A stretch of DNA of 64,000 bases from Pseudomonadota bacterium (GCA_021801265.1 JAJYYE010000002.1:62001-126000), one strand, 5' to 3'. Counted from the stretch's first letter, positions 19,510-30,175 are shown. Notes: generated from the sequence alone by a model not told the origin. Numbers and translations: made by a program.

Positions 19510-19534
19510 AAACGCGGTTAAGCCCGCGTTTTTT
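19510..19534 (+). terminator. Rho-independent terminator 2, in tandem
   Basis: AAACGCGGTTAAGCCCGCGTTTTTT. Confidence 0.7.
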
Positions 19535-19905
19535 CATGAGTGGCTGTGAAATAAATACGCCGTCAATGCCAATCCCAGCAGCGCGACCAGCACATTGGTA
19601 ACTGCCCCCATGTGCACCCAATACCCCGCAGGAATTTCAATGGGGCGTAGTGTTTTCAGTGTGGTGCGATATTGCAGCACGGCGGCGGCACACGAGACCG
19701 CCCCCAATACAATAAATGCCAGTCCGATCCAGAAAGAAAACCCGCGATCAAGCGACGTAGTCGGCATTTTCGCCAGCATGTTGACAAATAAATCGAATCG
19801 CTCGATCACAAAGCCAAACGCCATCAAGGTCAGCCCTGTGCGGTTCCAGGCCATTAACGTGCGCTCGGCTGCAAAAAAAACACGTGGATCATTTAAATCC
19901 GACAT
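19534..19905 (-). CDS. DUF202 (YidH family) membrane protein
   Basis: DPRVFFAAERTLMAWNRTGLTLMAFGFVIERF signature. Confidence 0.9.
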   Translation of the reverse strand: MSDLNDPRVFFAAERTLMAWNRTGLTLMAFGFVIERFDLFVNMLAKMPTTSLDRGFSFWIGLAFIVLGAVSCAAAVLQYRTTLKTLRPIEIPAGYWVHMGAVTNVLVALLGLALTAYLFHSHS

Positions 19906-20110
19906 AAACGCCCCTTAAGCTGGAGAAATAAAGATTAAAAATCATTGAGCCATTCATCAAACTGAGGCCATAACACACCCCCGCCCGCAACACCGGACGC
20001 CGTACTCAAGTTACGCTTGAGCACACTGAGGTACAAACCCACGACCCCGGCTTCACGCCGCTACAATAGCAAACGATCCTTTCATGGCAATTTTCAGAGG
20101 TGTCTTCCGC

Positions 20111-20902
20111 ATGATTGCCCAAATAAAAGCTCGAGCCCTACTCATTGGCGACCGCCTCGATCTGCGTGCGCTGGAAACTGCTGAACGCTTGGCCATTGCC
20201 CCACTGACCATTGCGGTCGGCGCACGTGGCAAAGTAGTCCTATTCCGTTATGGTGCCGTGGTCTTATTTGATGTCGATGCGGCCGAAGAACTCGCCTTTT
20301 TGAACCAAATTCACCCATTGGTGAATGAACCTGTCACAAAACCCGAGGTAGAAACCTTAACCCTCTGGCTCACCAAAGAAGTCCCCGAGGGCATGAATAA
20401 AAACCTGTTGGCCTTGCATGACCTCTCGCTGGGTCGGTTGCAGGTCGTAGCGGATGTACTCGCCAAAAGCAGTATTCTCGGCCTCTATGAAAAGCGGGTT
20501 GCTGCCAGTTTTGAGTTGATCGAACCCTTGGCGAAGGAACTCCAGCAACGCGGGCGCGGTTCACGACGCGGCCGGGATTTAGTGAGTCACATTGGCACCG
20601 CCCTGCTCACCCAGCATCGCATGGTAGGCCGGGCGGAGATTATTGAAAAACCGGAACTTCTGTGGGAACGCCCTGAATTAGAACCCCTTTTTTTAAAACT
20701 CGAAGATGAATTTGAGCTCAAAGAACGGGCGCATACCCTGGAACGCAAATTGGAGCTCATCACCCGCACGGCAGAAACGCTTTTGGATTTGTTGCAAGCC
20801 AACCGGGCGCTCAATGTCGAGTGGTACATCACCATTTTGATTGTGGTTGAAATTGGCCTGACCCTGTATGAGCTATTCATTCGTGGTCATACGGGCACCT
20901 AA
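20111..20902 (+). CDS. RMD1/DUF155 family membrane protein
   Basis: GKVVLFRYGAVVLFDV ... C-terminal VEWYITILIVVEIGLTLYELF. Confidence 0.82.
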   Translation: MIAQIKARALLIGDRLDLRALETAERLAIAPLTIAVGARGKVVLFRYGAVVLFDVDAAEELAFLNQIHPLVNEPVTKPEVETLTLWLTKEVPEGMNKNLLALHDLSLGRLQVVADVLAKSSILGLYEKRVAASFELIEPLAKELQQRGRGSRRGRDLVSHIGTALLTQHRMVGRAEIIEKPELLWERPELEPLFLKLEDEFELKERAHTLERKLELITRTAETLLDLLQANRALNVEWYITILIVVEIGLTLYELFIRGHTGT

Positions 20903-20947
20903 GTTCCAAGGGCACTCATTATTTCCTGTGCGACCTAACCACGTAAT

Positions 20948-20977
20948 TGTTTTGTCACAAACATTAACCGGTATAAT
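20948..20977 (+). promoter_or_regulatory. Candidate sigma-70 promoter for DUF485-actP operon
   Basis: TTGTTT-N18-TATAAT about 35 bp upstream of the ORF start. Confidence 0.5.
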
Positions 20978-21013
20978 CCCCCGGCCTTGATAAAAATAGA
21001 TAGGGGGAGCCCC

Positions 21014-21319
21014 ATGAAATCAGACTTAGCAGAACGGATTGCCAGCAATCCAGATTTTCAAAATCTCGTTCGCCAGCGAACAGGCTACGGCTGGATGATG
21101 GCAATGATTATGATCATCATCTATTTTGCCTTTATATTATCAATTGCTTATTTTCCATCGATACTCGCGATTAAAATTGCGGCGGATTCGCCCATTTCCT
21201 GGGGGATTTTGATTGGGTTCCTTATGTTGGTTTTCGCTTTCGTATTAACCGGACTTTATGTCCATAAGGCCAATACGCAATTTGATGCGTTAACTACCAA
21301 AATCAAGGAATCTGCGTAA
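21014..21319 (+). CDS. DUF485 (YjcH-like) membrane protein
   Basis: [20 protein letters not shown]. Overlaps start of actP-like gene. Confidence 0.9.
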   Translation: MKSDLAERIASNPDFQNLVRQRTGYGWMMAMIMIIIYFAFILSIAYFPSILAIKIAADSPISWGILIGFLMLVFAFVLTGLYVHKANTQFDALTTKIKESA

Positions 21320-22980
21320 TGAAAAACCCGTTACTTATTCTCGCCGGATTGGCCGCGTTAATCACGGGCGTTCTATTTTCCACGGGTGCATTTGCCGCAG
21401 ATGCCGCACCAAAATCAATTAATATGCCTGCCGTGACCTTGTTTGTGGTGTTTGTTGCACTCACGCTGTTCATTACCTACTGGGCAGCGCAACGCACCCG
21501 CACCGCCAAGGACTTTTACGCGGCGGGCGGCAACATCACCGGCTTTCAGAATGGCTTGGCGCTGGCGGGTGACTACATGTCAGCCGCATCCTTTCTCGGG
21601 ATTGCAGGGTTGGTTTATGCCAACGGCTTTGATGGCCTGATCTATTCCATCGGCTTCTTGGTCGGCTGGCCGATCATGCTGTTCCTGCTGGCAGAAAAGC
21701 TGCGTAACCTCGGCAAATACACCTTCGCCGATGTCGCCTCGTACCGGCTCTCGCAAATCCCGATTCGAACCGTGGCGGCTGTCTCCTCCCTGATCGTCGT
21801 CTTGATGTACTTGATCGCCCAGATGGTCGGCGCGGGTAAGCTCATCGAAGTGCTCTTCGGCCTGCCCTACAGCTATGCCGTAGTCATTGTCGGCGTGCTC
21901 ATGGTCGTCTATGTCACCTTGGGGGGCATGCTCGCCACCACGTGGGTGCAAATCATCAAGGCCGTGTTACTGCTCTCGGGCGCGACCTTCATGGCGCTGG
22001 CTGTCATGTACAGCTTTGGTTTTGACTTCAACGCGATGTTCAACAAAGCCATTGAAATCAGCCCGAAACACGAAGCCATCATGGCACCAGGGAGCTTGAT
22101 TCACGATCCGATTTCTGCGATTTCACTCGGCATGGCATTGATGTTCGGCGTGGCGGGCTTGCCCCATATCCTGATGCGGTTTTTCACCGTCACCAACGCC
22201 AAAGAAGCGCGCCGTTCCGTATTTGTGGCCACCGGCTTCATCGGGTATTTCTATATCCTGACCTTCATCATCGGTTTTGGCGCCATCATCATGGTATCCA
22301 CCAACCCGGCCTATCTCAGCGCCGCGCATAAACTGATCGGGGGCGACAACATGGCCGCCATCCACCTTTCACACGCGATTGGCGGCAACATCTTCCTCGG
22401 CTTTATTTCAGCCGTCGCATTTGCCACGATTCTGGCAGTCGTTTCCGGTCTGACTCTGGCCGGAGCCTCGGCGGTATCGCACGATCTGTACGCCAGCGCC
22501 TTCCGCCATGGCCGAGTTGATGAGAAAACCGAAATGCGTGCCTCGCGTTACGCCACCATTGCCCTCGGCATTCTGGCCATTATCCTTGGCATCGCCTTTG
22601 AGAAGCAGAATATCGCCTTCATGGTCGGCTTGGCCTTTGCTGTGGCTGCCAGCGCCAACTTCCCGATCCTGTTCCTCGCTATTTACTGGAAAAATCTGAC
22701 CACCCGCGGTGCGGTGGCCGGTGGCTTGGGCGGCTTGTTGACGGCGGTCACTTTGGTTGTGCTGTCGAAAACGGTGTGGGTGGATGTGTTCCATTTCGCC
22801 ACCCCAATCGTGCCATACAAAGATCCGGCGATCTTCTCCATGCCGGTCGCGTTCATCCTCGCCTGGTTCTTCTCAATGACCGACAAGAGTCCGCGCGCCG
22901 CTGAAGAACGCGCCCGTTTCCACGCGCAATATGTGCGCTCGGAAACGGGTATTGGTGCCGAGGGCGCTGCCAAGCACTAA
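21319..22980 (+). CDS. actP: Cation/acetate symporter ActP-like (SSS family)
   Basis: [38 protein letters not shown]; 13-TM SSS family. Confidence 0.93.
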   Translation: MKNPLLILAGLAALITGVLFSTGAFAADAAPKSINMPAVTLFVVFVALTLFITYWAAQRTRTAKDFYAAGGNITGFQNGLALAGDYMSAASFLGIAGLVYANGFDGLIYSIGFLVGWPIMLFLLAEKLRNLGKYTFADVASYRLSQIPIRTVAAVSSLIVVLMYLIAQMVGAGKLIEVLFGLPYSYAVVIVGVLMVVYVTLGGMLATTWVQIIKAVLLLSGATFMALAVMYSFGFDFNAMFNKAIEISPKHEAIMAPGSLIHDPISAISLGMALMFGVAGLPHILMRFFTVTNAKEARRSVFVATGFIGYFYILTFIIGFGAIIMVSTNPAYLSAAHKLIGGDNMAAIHLSHAIGGNIFLGFISAVAFATILAVVSGLTLAGASAVSHDLYASAFRHGRVDEKTEMRASRYATIALGILAIILGIAFEKQNIAFMVGLAFAVAASANFPILFLAIYWKNLTTRGAVAGGLGGLLTAVTLVVLSKTVWVDVFHFATPIVPYKDPAIFSMPVAFILAWFFSMTDKSPRAAEERARFHAQYVRSETGIGAEGAAKH

Positions 22981-23022
22981 ACCTCAACACATCGCCCGAA
23001 TTTTTGGGCAATCCACCTGAGC

Positions 23023-23049
23023 AAAAACCCACCCAGCGTGGGTTTTTTA
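23023..23049 (+). terminator. Rho-independent terminator after actP
   Basis: AAAAACCCACCCAGCGTGGGTTTTTTAT. Confidence 0.85.
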
Positions 23050-23137
23050 TTTCCAGCTATGCTCCCGCACGTTCCAAAACAGATCAGCTCACAGCGGGAT
23101 AATCCAGACACCAGAGTGTGGTATTTACCCCATCTTT

Positions 23138-23167
23138 CAAGGCAATTCACACAATCAAATTGCCTTG
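23138..23167. promoter_or_regulatory. 10-bp perfect inverted repeat, candidate enhancer-binding site
   Basis: CAAGGCAATT-N10-AATTGCCTTG, centred about 78 bp upstream of predicted sigma-54 start. Confidence 0.6.
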
Positions 23168-23205
23168 CCCATTTTTTTAATCAACAAAAATAAGTAGATA
23201 AAACA

Positions 23206-23221
23206 TGGCACGGCTTCTGCA
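23206..23221 (+). promoter_or_regulatory. Sigma-54 (RpoN) promoter
   Basis: TGGCACGGCTTCTGCA, exact GG-N10-GC spacing and near-consensus -24 element. Confidence 0.75.
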
Positions 23222-23255
23222 TTATTGAGCGACCCACTTTTTATCTGGAGACATC

Positions 23256-24275
23256 ATGCGCCATATATATTCCCGCCGCCTGACCGCAATGGCACTCTTC
23301 ACCCTTGCCAGCCTCGCACCACAATTAAGCCAAGCCTGCGCCACCTGCGGCTGTACGCTCAATTCTGATGCCGCCGCCGGATTTTTACCCCGCACCGGCT
23401 GGTCGTTCAACCTCGAATACACATACATCAACCAAAACGCGTTGCGCCACGGCTCGGGCACTGCTTCCGCCGCCGATGTGGTCAACAATCCCACCACGGG
23501 GGAATTGGAACAATTCACTAAAAATCACTATCTCAATCTCGGCATCACCTATGGGTTTAATCCCGATTGGAACCTAAGCCTGATCGTGCCCTATGTGCGG
23601 CGCGATCATGGTAGCTTTACCGACCAAACCAGTGCACCGTTTGACCCCAGCCAAACCGATCCGGCCAATTTGAGCGAATCCCATAGCAGCAGCATTGGCG
23701 ATATGAAAGTCTTGCTGCGCTATCAAGGGTTTTTACCAAATCATAATGCGGGCGTGGTGGCGGGCATCAAGCTCCCAACCGGTAGTGATAGCGCGACCAA
23801 CTTCAGTTCCGGCCCTAGTGCCGGCCAACCACTGGACACCAGCTTACAAGCCGGCACCGGCAGCACCGACCTCATCTTGGGCGCGTATTACTATCAGGCG
23901 CTCAGCCAGAACTGGGATGGTTTTGCCAATTTCACCACCCAATTTGCTGTCGCCGAGCGACTCGAACAACCAGGCAATAACTTCCGCCCCGGCAACCAGA
24001 ACAACTTGAGCCTGGGCTTGCGTTATATCACCCACAGCATCTGGACACCGCAACTTCAGCTCAACCTCACCCATAAAAGTGCAGATCAAGGCGCGCTGGC
24101 CGACGATCAAGACACCGCCGGCACCGTGGCCTATTTAAGCCCCGGTGTGAATATCCAATTTAACCCGCAGTTATCAGCTTATGCCTTTGTACAAAAACCG
24201 ATTGCCAGCCAGTTGCAGGGCTACCAGATCTTTCCCCGCTGGACAGCCACGCTTGGCATGCATTACGCGCTGTAA
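23256..24275 (+). CDS. Outer-membrane beta-barrel protein with mature N-terminal CxxCxC motif
   Basis: Signal peptide then QACATCGCTLNSDAA; alternating amphipathic strands; C-terminal aromatic-rich strand. Confidence 0.75.
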   Translation: MRHIYSRRLTAMALFTLASLAPQLSQACATCGCTLNSDAAAGFLPRTGWSFNLEYTYINQNALRHGSGTASAADVVNNPTTGELEQFTKNHYLNLGITYGFNPDWNLSLIVPYVRRDHGSFTDQTSAPFDPSQTDPANLSESHSSSIGDMKVLLRYQGFLPNHNAGVVAGIKLPTGSDSATNFSSGPSAGQPLDTSLQAGTGSTDLILGAYYYQALSQNWDGFANFTTQFAVAERLEQPGNNFRPGNQNNLSLGLRYITHSIWTPQLQLNLTHKSADQGALADDQDTAGTVAYLSPGVNIQFNPQLSAYAFVQKPIASQLQGYQIFPRWTATLGMHYAL

Positions 24276-24278
24276 CGA

Positions 24279-26228
24279 TTAACTTGGTCGTGCTTGATAG
24301 AACGTAATCGGGCTTGTGTGCACTTCGCGGGCGCGCTGTTGTGCCACGCTGCGTTTCATTTTGCCGACCACGTGCATTTCACAGGGTTTACAGTCGAACA
24401 CGAGTTTGAGCTTTTCGCTGCCATTGATGAGCATCAATGGTTCCGCCTTGATCGTGCCGTGCACACCGGTGACGCCTTTGGTTTGTTTCGGGCACAGGCT
24501 TAAGGAATAACGCACGCAATGTTTGGTGATCATGAGGCTGACCTCACCCTCTTCCTCGTGGCTTTCAAACGCCGCCTCAATGAGTTCTACACCATGTTTA
24601 GCATAAAAATCATGGGCTTTTTGATTAAATACATTCGCCAAATAACTTAAGGAATCTTGCGGGTAAGCCACCGGTGGTTCGATGGCGGCGGCACGCGGTA
24701 ACGGCGACAGTGCCGCTTGGCGAACGACTTCAAGCGCCTCGACGGCTTCGCGGCGCAAGGCGTTGAGGCGGGATGCGGGCACGAACCATGGCTGACTCAA
24801 ATTCAGCGTCAGTTCATCTAAATGAAAAATCGTGGTACCCAGTTTGCTTAAATTCTCTCGCAGACTGGCATCGCTTCGCGCACCATCGTTAGGAACCAAT
24901 TTGTCAACCGGCATGTGTATGGTTGCGGCGAGGTTGTCTTCATCAATCAGGGTGAGCGTAAGGCCATCGTGTGTTTCATCCAGCAGCATCGAGAGCATAA
25001 TGCGCCGTTCGGCGGATTTTTTGTCCATCAGCCGCTGCCAGTTCATATCACGATTGCGATTCAGTGCCGTGCCGACGCGCAAGTGACGCAATTCACCGAT
25101 CGGGTCCTTGGGGACCACACGCCAGCGATGCTCACTCAGCTTTTCTGCGGTATTGATCGCCATGCCGACGAGCTCGTTATGCAGATCGAAATAACACAGG
25201 CCGTCGCCATTATTAAGCGTCGCCGTCGATTCGAGCTCAACCGAATCGTTAAGAATTTTGGCCACATGCCCAATGGCAATACCGGGATTTTTGGGCGAAT
25301 CGAACGCACCGATATCTTCTTTACGGCCTTGCACGAAATAATCGCTGGCGGCACGGTTAAAGTTTTGCTCAGGATTGGGCGTAAACAAAAACGTACTTTT
25401 ACCACTCGATGCGGTGGATAAATCACTGCGCTGTTCAAGCACCTCATCCAGCAATTGACGGTAATGGGCGGTGATGTTTTTCACATAACCCATGTCTTTG
25501 TAGCGGCCTTCAATTTTGAAGCTGCGAATACCCGCATCCACTAAAGCCGCAATATTCGCACTTTGATTGTTGTCTTTCAGCGAAAGCACATGCTTATCGT
25601 GCGCAATCACACCGCCCGCCGCATCGGCGACTTGATAGGGCAGGCGACAGGCTTGGTTACATTCACCGCGATTGGCACTGCGGCCCGTGTGAGCTTCACT
25701 GATGAAACACTGGCCGGAATACGCCACGCACAATGCGCCGTGCACGAAAAATTCGAGGGGTACATCAGTCATTGCGCGCACGGCACGGATTTGATTGAGG
25801 TCAAGCTCGCGCGCCAACACGAGTTGCGAGAAACCGACATCCTGTAAAAAGCGGGCTTTTTCGGGCGTGCGGATGTCGCATTGCGTGCTGGCGTGCAACT
25901 CAATGTCGGGTAAATCGAGTTCGAGCAAGCCCATGTCTTGAATGATAAGTGCATCAACGCCCGCATCAGCCATCTGCCGAATCAGTTTACGCGCGGGTTC
26001 GAGCTCGTCATCACGCAAAATCGTGTTCAGCGTCACGAAAATACGTGTATGAAAGCGATGCGCGTACGCCACCAAACGTGCAATGTCGGCGACTGAATTA
26101 TCTGCGCTTTTGCGTGCGCCAAAACCCGGCCCACCGATATACACCGCATCGGCACCATGGTTAATGGCCTCAATGCCAATATCGGCATCGCGGGCGGGGG
26201 AAAGTAATTCAAGTTGATGGTTGTGCAT
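24279..26228 (-). CDS. rlhA: U32 peptidase family, RlhA (YdcP)-like 23S rRNA hydroxylation protein
   Basis: LELLSPARDADIGIEAINHGADAVYIGGPGFGAR; HGALCVAYSGQCFIS; about 650 aa. Confidence 0.88.
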   Translation of the reverse strand: MHNHQLELLSPARDADIGIEAINHGADAVYIGGPGFGARKSADNSVADIARLVAYAHRFHTRIFVTLNTILRDDELEPARKLIRQMADAGVDALIIQDMGLLELDLPDIELHASTQCDIRTPEKARFLQDVGFSQLVLARELDLNQIRAVRAMTDVPLEFFVHGALCVAYSGQCFISEAHTGRSANRGECNQACRLPYQVADAAGGVIAHDKHVLSLKDNNQSANIAALVDAGIRSFKIEGRYKDMGYVKNITAHYRQLLDEVLEQRSDLSTASSGKSTFLFTPNPEQNFNRAASDYFVQGRKEDIGAFDSPKNPGIAIGHVAKILNDSVELESTATLNNGDGLCYFDLHNELVGMAINTAEKLSEHRWRVVPKDPIGELRHLRVGTALNRNRDMNWQRLMDKKSAERRIMLSMLLDETHDGLTLTLIDEDNLAATIHMPVDKLVPNDGARSDASLRENLSKLGTTIFHLDELTLNLSQPWFVPASRLNALRREAVEALEVVRQAALSPLPRAAAIEPPVAYPQDSLSYLANVFNQKAHDFYAKHGVELIEAAFESHEEEGEVSLMITKHCVRYSLSLCPKQTKGVTGVHGTIKAEPLMLINGSEKLKLVFDCKPCEMHVVGKMKRSVAQQRAREVHTSPITFYQARPS

Positions 26229-26231
26229 AGG

Positions 26232-27062
26232 TTATCCCCGCATCCCAATGCCACGATTAAATAAACGCAAAGTAAATGCATAAAGAATCACAATAGACAC
26301 ACCCAGAATAAGATAACTGCTATAAACCGGAACATCACTAATACCCAACATGGCATACCGAAAACCGTTAATGACATATAAAATAGGATTAAATAAGGAA
26401 ACCTGTTGCCAAAATGGCGGCAACATATGAATTGAATAAAATACACCGCCTAAATAAGTGAGTGGGGTTAAAATAAAAGTCGGCACGATGGTGATATGAT
26501 CAAAACTATTGGCGTAAATGGCATTAATCATACCACCCAAGGAAAACAAAGCCGACGTGAGTATCGCGACCAATAATAAAGCCCATAGATCGTGTACTTC
26601 AATGTGCGCGAAAAAGACAGCAACCAAGGTCACTGCCGCACCCACTGAAAGGCCACGCGCCACGCCGCCCGCCACATACCCCAGAATAATCAACCAGTAC
26701 GGCATCGGCGATACGAGCAGCTCTTCAATGTGCCGTGCAAATTTGGCCCCATAAAACGAAGACACCACATTCGCGTAACTTTGGGTGATCACCGACATTA
26801 ATATCAAGCCCGGTACGAGATAACTGATATACGAAACCCCATCAATTTCACCCACCCGGGGACCAATCAAATGACCGAATACAATAAAATACAACGAGGT
26901 CATAATCATCGGCGGCAGGATGGTTTGCAGCCAAATTCGGCCAAACCGCAACACTTCGCGCGTGAGCAGCATGTTAAAAGCATTAAACATTTGCCGGATA
27001 GTCATCCCCGCCGCGGGTTGCGGGCATTGACCGGAAATAGGGAGTTGGGGTTGCGGATTCAT
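26232..27062 (-). CDS. ABC-2 type transporter permease (YadH-like)
   Basis: ABC2 membrane family; overlaps ATPase gene stop. Confidence 0.92.
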   Translation of the reverse strand: MNPQPQLPISGQCPQPAAGMTIRQMFNAFNMLLTREVLRFGRIWLQTILPPMIMTSLYFIVFGHLIGPRVGEIDGVSYISYLVPGLILMSVITQSYANVVSSFYGAKFARHIEELLVSPMPYWLIILGYVAGGVARGLSVGAAVTLVAVFFAHIEVHDLWALLLVAILTSALFSLGGMINAIYANSFDHITIVPTFILTPLTYLGGVFYSIHMLPPFWQQVSLFNPILYVINGFRYAMLGISDVPVYSSYLILGVSIVILYAFTLRLFNRGIGMRG

Positions 27063-27988
27063 TCAGGCGCCTCTGTACTGTTTTGAACCAGCTTGAGAAA
27101 GAGCTCCTCCAGCCGATTGGTTTTGTTTTTCATGCGAAGTACTTCAATCCCATGGCCGCGCAGTACATCAAAAACCTCAGATAAGGATTGCTCTTTGGCT
27201 AAATCGATCTCAATGACTTCGGGTTCAATCAAACGCGCATCCATCACCGGTAAATGCGGCAGGGAATTCATGGGTTTATCGCAGTACAGAACAAAGGTTT
27301 CTTGCGCCACAGTACTTAATAAGTGCCGCATATTGGTATTTTCGATAATCCGTCCTTCATTAATAATGGCGATATTCCGACACAGCTGTTCGGCTTCTTC
27401 CAAATAATGGGTGGTGAGAATAATCGTAGTACCTGCTTCATTGATGTCGGTTAAAAATTGCCACATACCGCGGCGCAGTTCGATATCCACCCCGGCGGTC
27501 GGTTCATCGAGAATGAGCAGACGCGGTTCGTGTACCAGCGCGCGGGCAATCATTAAACGCCGCTTCATGCCGCCCGAAAGCTGGCGTGACATGGTTTTAC
27601 GCTTTTCCCATAAACCCAATTGCTTGAGCAGAATCTCGCTGCGCGCACGGGCTTTTTTCAGGGTTAAGCCATAAAAACCACCCTGATTAATCACCACCTC
27701 TTCCACCGGCTCGAACTGATTAAAGTTGAACTCTTGCGGCACGATGCCAATTTGCATCTTGACCCAGTTACGATCGACGTCTAAATCGTGACCAAATACC
27801 TTCACGAGGCCACTGGTTTTATTCACCAGTGAACACAACACGCCAATCGTGGTGGATTTACCTGCGCCGTTGGGGCCAAGCAGGGCGAAAAAATCACCGG
27901 GCTCAATGGTTAAATCAATGCCTTTAAGTGCCTCGGCACCACTGGCATAGGTTTTGGTGAGATGATGAATTTCAACGGCAGGAATCAT
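27059..27988 (-). CDS. ABC transporter ATP-binding protein (YadG-like)
   Basis: Walker A LLGPNGAGKST, signature LSGGMKRRL, Walker B LLILDEPTAGVD. Confidence 0.95.
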   Translation of the reverse strand: MIPAVEIHHLTKTYASGAEALKGIDLTIEPGDFFALLGPNGAGKSTTIGVLCSLVNKTSGLVKVFGHDLDVDRNWVKMQIGIVPQEFNFNQFEPVEEVVINQGGFYGLTLKKARARSEILLKQLGLWEKRKTMSRQLSGGMKRRLMIARALVHEPRLLILDEPTAGVDIELRRGMWQFLTDINEAGTTIILTTHYLEEAEQLCRNIAIINEGRIIENTNMRHLLSTVAQETFVLYCDKPMNSLPHLPVMDARLIEPEVIEIDLAKEQSLSEVFDVLRGHGIEVLRMKNKTNRLEELFLKLVQNSTEAPE

Positions 27989-28006
27989 AGTCGTTAGGTT
28001 TCGATA

Positions 28007-28681
28007 TTAAGAGGTTCGGGCAGCGGGCAGGTGCCAATGATAGACGATACCCAAGCCGCGCACGACCAAAGCCACCATAAAACCCGACATCAACGCAAGA
28101 ACCGGTTGATGCAACACAGTGGCAAACACCACATACACCACACCGCCCAGCAAGGCCGCGCTGGCGTAGATTTCCCGATGCAAGAGGAGCGGCGGCTCGC
28201 CCGCCAGCACATCGCGGATCAAGCCGCCAAACGCGGCAGTCATCATCCCCATAATGATGGCGATAAACGGATTGGTACCGCTGGCGAGTGCAATTTGCAC
28301 CCCCAGCACGCTAAATGCCGCCAACCCGACCGCATCGGCCCACAGCAACCAGGAAAGCCGCCGATGCACATACTGCAAAAAATAAAACGTGGCCAGCGCG
28401 CTGGCCACACAAATGGCAATGTACTCCCAGTGCAACACCCAAAATACGGGGCGCGCCAGAATCAAATCCCGCAGGGTGCCACCGCCGATGCCGGTGACGG
28501 TCGCTAAAATGGCAAACCCCATCCAATCCATCCCTTTACGCGCCGCAACCAATGCGCCGCTGATCGCAAAAACGATCGTGCCGAAATAATCCAAACCCCG
28601 CAATAAATCGGCAAGCACCACAGTCGATATCCCTTCAAAAACAGAATCCCGAGAAAAACACTCAGACGAAGAACCCAACAC
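28007..28681 (-). CDS. TRIC cation channel/UPF0126 (YicG-like) membrane protein
   Basis: TVTGIGGGTLRDLIL and FGGLIRDVLAGEPPLLL. Confidence 0.92.
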   Translation of the reverse strand: MLGSSSECFSRDSVFEGISTVVLADLLRGLDYFGTIVFAISGALVAARKGMDWMGFAILATVTGIGGGTLRDLILARPVFWVLHWEYIAICVASALATFYFLQYVHRRLSWLLWADAVGLAAFSVLGVQIALASGTNPFIAIIMGMMTAAFGGLIRDVLAGEPPLLLHREIYASAALLGGVVYVVFATVLHQPVLALMSGFMVALVVRGLGIVYHWHLPAARTS

Positions 28682-28745
28682 AATTTGCTATTGTATGCGA
28701 ATGATTCACTGCCCCGCGCACCTGTTTTGTTTGTGAGAATACTTA

Positions 28746-30143
28746 ATGACTCATTCGCTACTCGCCAATGCCCGCTTGTTCGATCCCGATCTCATTCGTC
28801 GTTATGACAAATCCGGCCCACGCTATACCTCTTACCCTACGGCGGTGCAGTTTCACGATCAATTTGGCGAAGCCGAGTATCGATCCGCTGCCGAACGTTC
28901 CAATACGGCCGGTGGCCCGCTGTCGATCTACACCCACATCCCGTTCTGTGACACGGTGTGCTACTACTGCGCCTGCAATAAAGTGGTGACTAAAGACCGC
29001 AACCGCGCCCAACCGTATGTTGATGATGTGGTGAAAGAACTCGAATTACAGGGGCGATTATTCAGCGAAGGGCGCGTGGTTGATCAGCTGCACTGGGGGG
29101 GCGGCACACCGACGTTTTTATCCGATGCGCAAATGCACGACATTATGACCGCCACTGGACAGAATTTTCAGCTAAAAACCAACGACACCGGTGAATATTC
29201 AATCGAAATCGACCCGCGAGAAGCCGATGCCCACACCATCGCCGTGTTGCGTGAACTGGGGTTTAACCGCATTAGCTTGGGCGTACAAGATTTCGACGAG
29301 CGCGTGCAAGAGGCCGTTAATCGCATTCAAAGCATTGCGGAAACGCAGGTTGTGGTAGATGCCGCCCGCGCAGAAGGCTTTCATGGCGTGAGTCTGGATT
29401 TAATTTACGGCCTGCCCTTCCAAACCACTGATTCTTTTATGCGCACGCTCGATACCGTGATTGAGATGGCACCCGATCGGCTCTCGATCTTCAACTACGC
29501 TCACCTGCCCACCCGCTTCAAGCCCCAACGGCGCATCAATGCCACCGACCTTCCGAGTGCCGCCGAAAAACTCGCCATCTTGGGCGGCAGCATTGAACGC
29601 TTGCAGGACGCGGGCTATGTATTGATTGGCATGGATCACTTCGCCAAACCCAATGATCCGCTGGGGATTGCCCAGCGCAATGGCACGCTGCACCGCAACT
29701 TTCAGGGTTATTCGACCCATGCCGAATGTGACATGGTGGCGGTGGGCGTATCGTCGATCAGCCAGGTGGGTGGCGCATTTAGCCAAAATACCAAAGATTT
29801 GATGGCCTACCACGAAGCCGTTTCAACGGGGCGATTACCCATTGAGCGGGGTTATGTACTCACCCCGGAAGATCATCTGCGCCGATTTGTCATCAGCGAA
29901 ATGATCAGCCATTTTCATTTGGATTTTTCTGCCATAGAACAGCGTTTCGGCATTCACTTTGCCGAGCATTTCGCCGCCGCACTGACCGAACTTAACCCCA
30001 TGGTGGCCGATGAGTTGCTGCGACTCAACCCACAGTCGCTTGATGTGCTTCCGCGAGGCCGCCTCTTGATTCGCAATATCTGCATGGCCTTCGACGAATA
30101 CTTAAGCCCCGAGGGGGCGCAACGATTTTCAAAGGTAATTTAA
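28746..30143 (+). CDS. hemN: Oxygen-independent coproporphyrinogen III oxidase
   Basis: Radical SAM IPFCDTVCYYCACNK; GPRYTSYPTA; full length. Confidence 0.97.
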   Translation: MTHSLLANARLFDPDLIRRYDKSGPRYTSYPTAVQFHDQFGEAEYRSAAERSNTAGGPLSIYTHIPFCDTVCYYCACNKVVTKDRNRAQPYVDDVVKELELQGRLFSEGRVVDQLHWGGGTPTFLSDAQMHDIMTATGQNFQLKTNDTGEYSIEIDPREADAHTIAVLRELGFNRISLGVQDFDERVQEAVNRIQSIAETQVVVDAARAEGFHGVSLDLIYGLPFQTTDSFMRTLDTVIEMAPDRLSIFNYAHLPTRFKPQRRINATDLPSAAEKLAILGGSIERLQDAGYVLIGMDHFAKPNDPLGIAQRNGTLHRNFQGYSTHAECDMVAVGVSSISQVGGAFSQNTKDLMAYHEAVSTGRLPIERGYVLTPEDHLRRFVISEMISHFHLDFSAIEQRFGIHFAEHFAAALTELNPMVADELLRLNPQSLDVLPRGRLLIRNICMAFDEYLSPEGAQRFSKVI

Positions 30144-30175
30144 CAGACGGCGACATCCATGGCGGTCAATGACCG

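Noticed and set aside
21755-21775. GATTCGAACCG resembles a tRNA T-loop
   Set aside because: Inside actP coding sequence with no acceptor stem or anticodon arm around it.
24915-25421. 168-aa ORF antisense to rlhA-like gene
   Set aside because: Opposite strand of a long conserved CDS; no homology recognised.
28031-28507. 158-aa + strand ORF antisense to the TRIC-family gene
   Set aside because: His/Gln-rich shadow translation of a membrane protein gene; no family resemblance.
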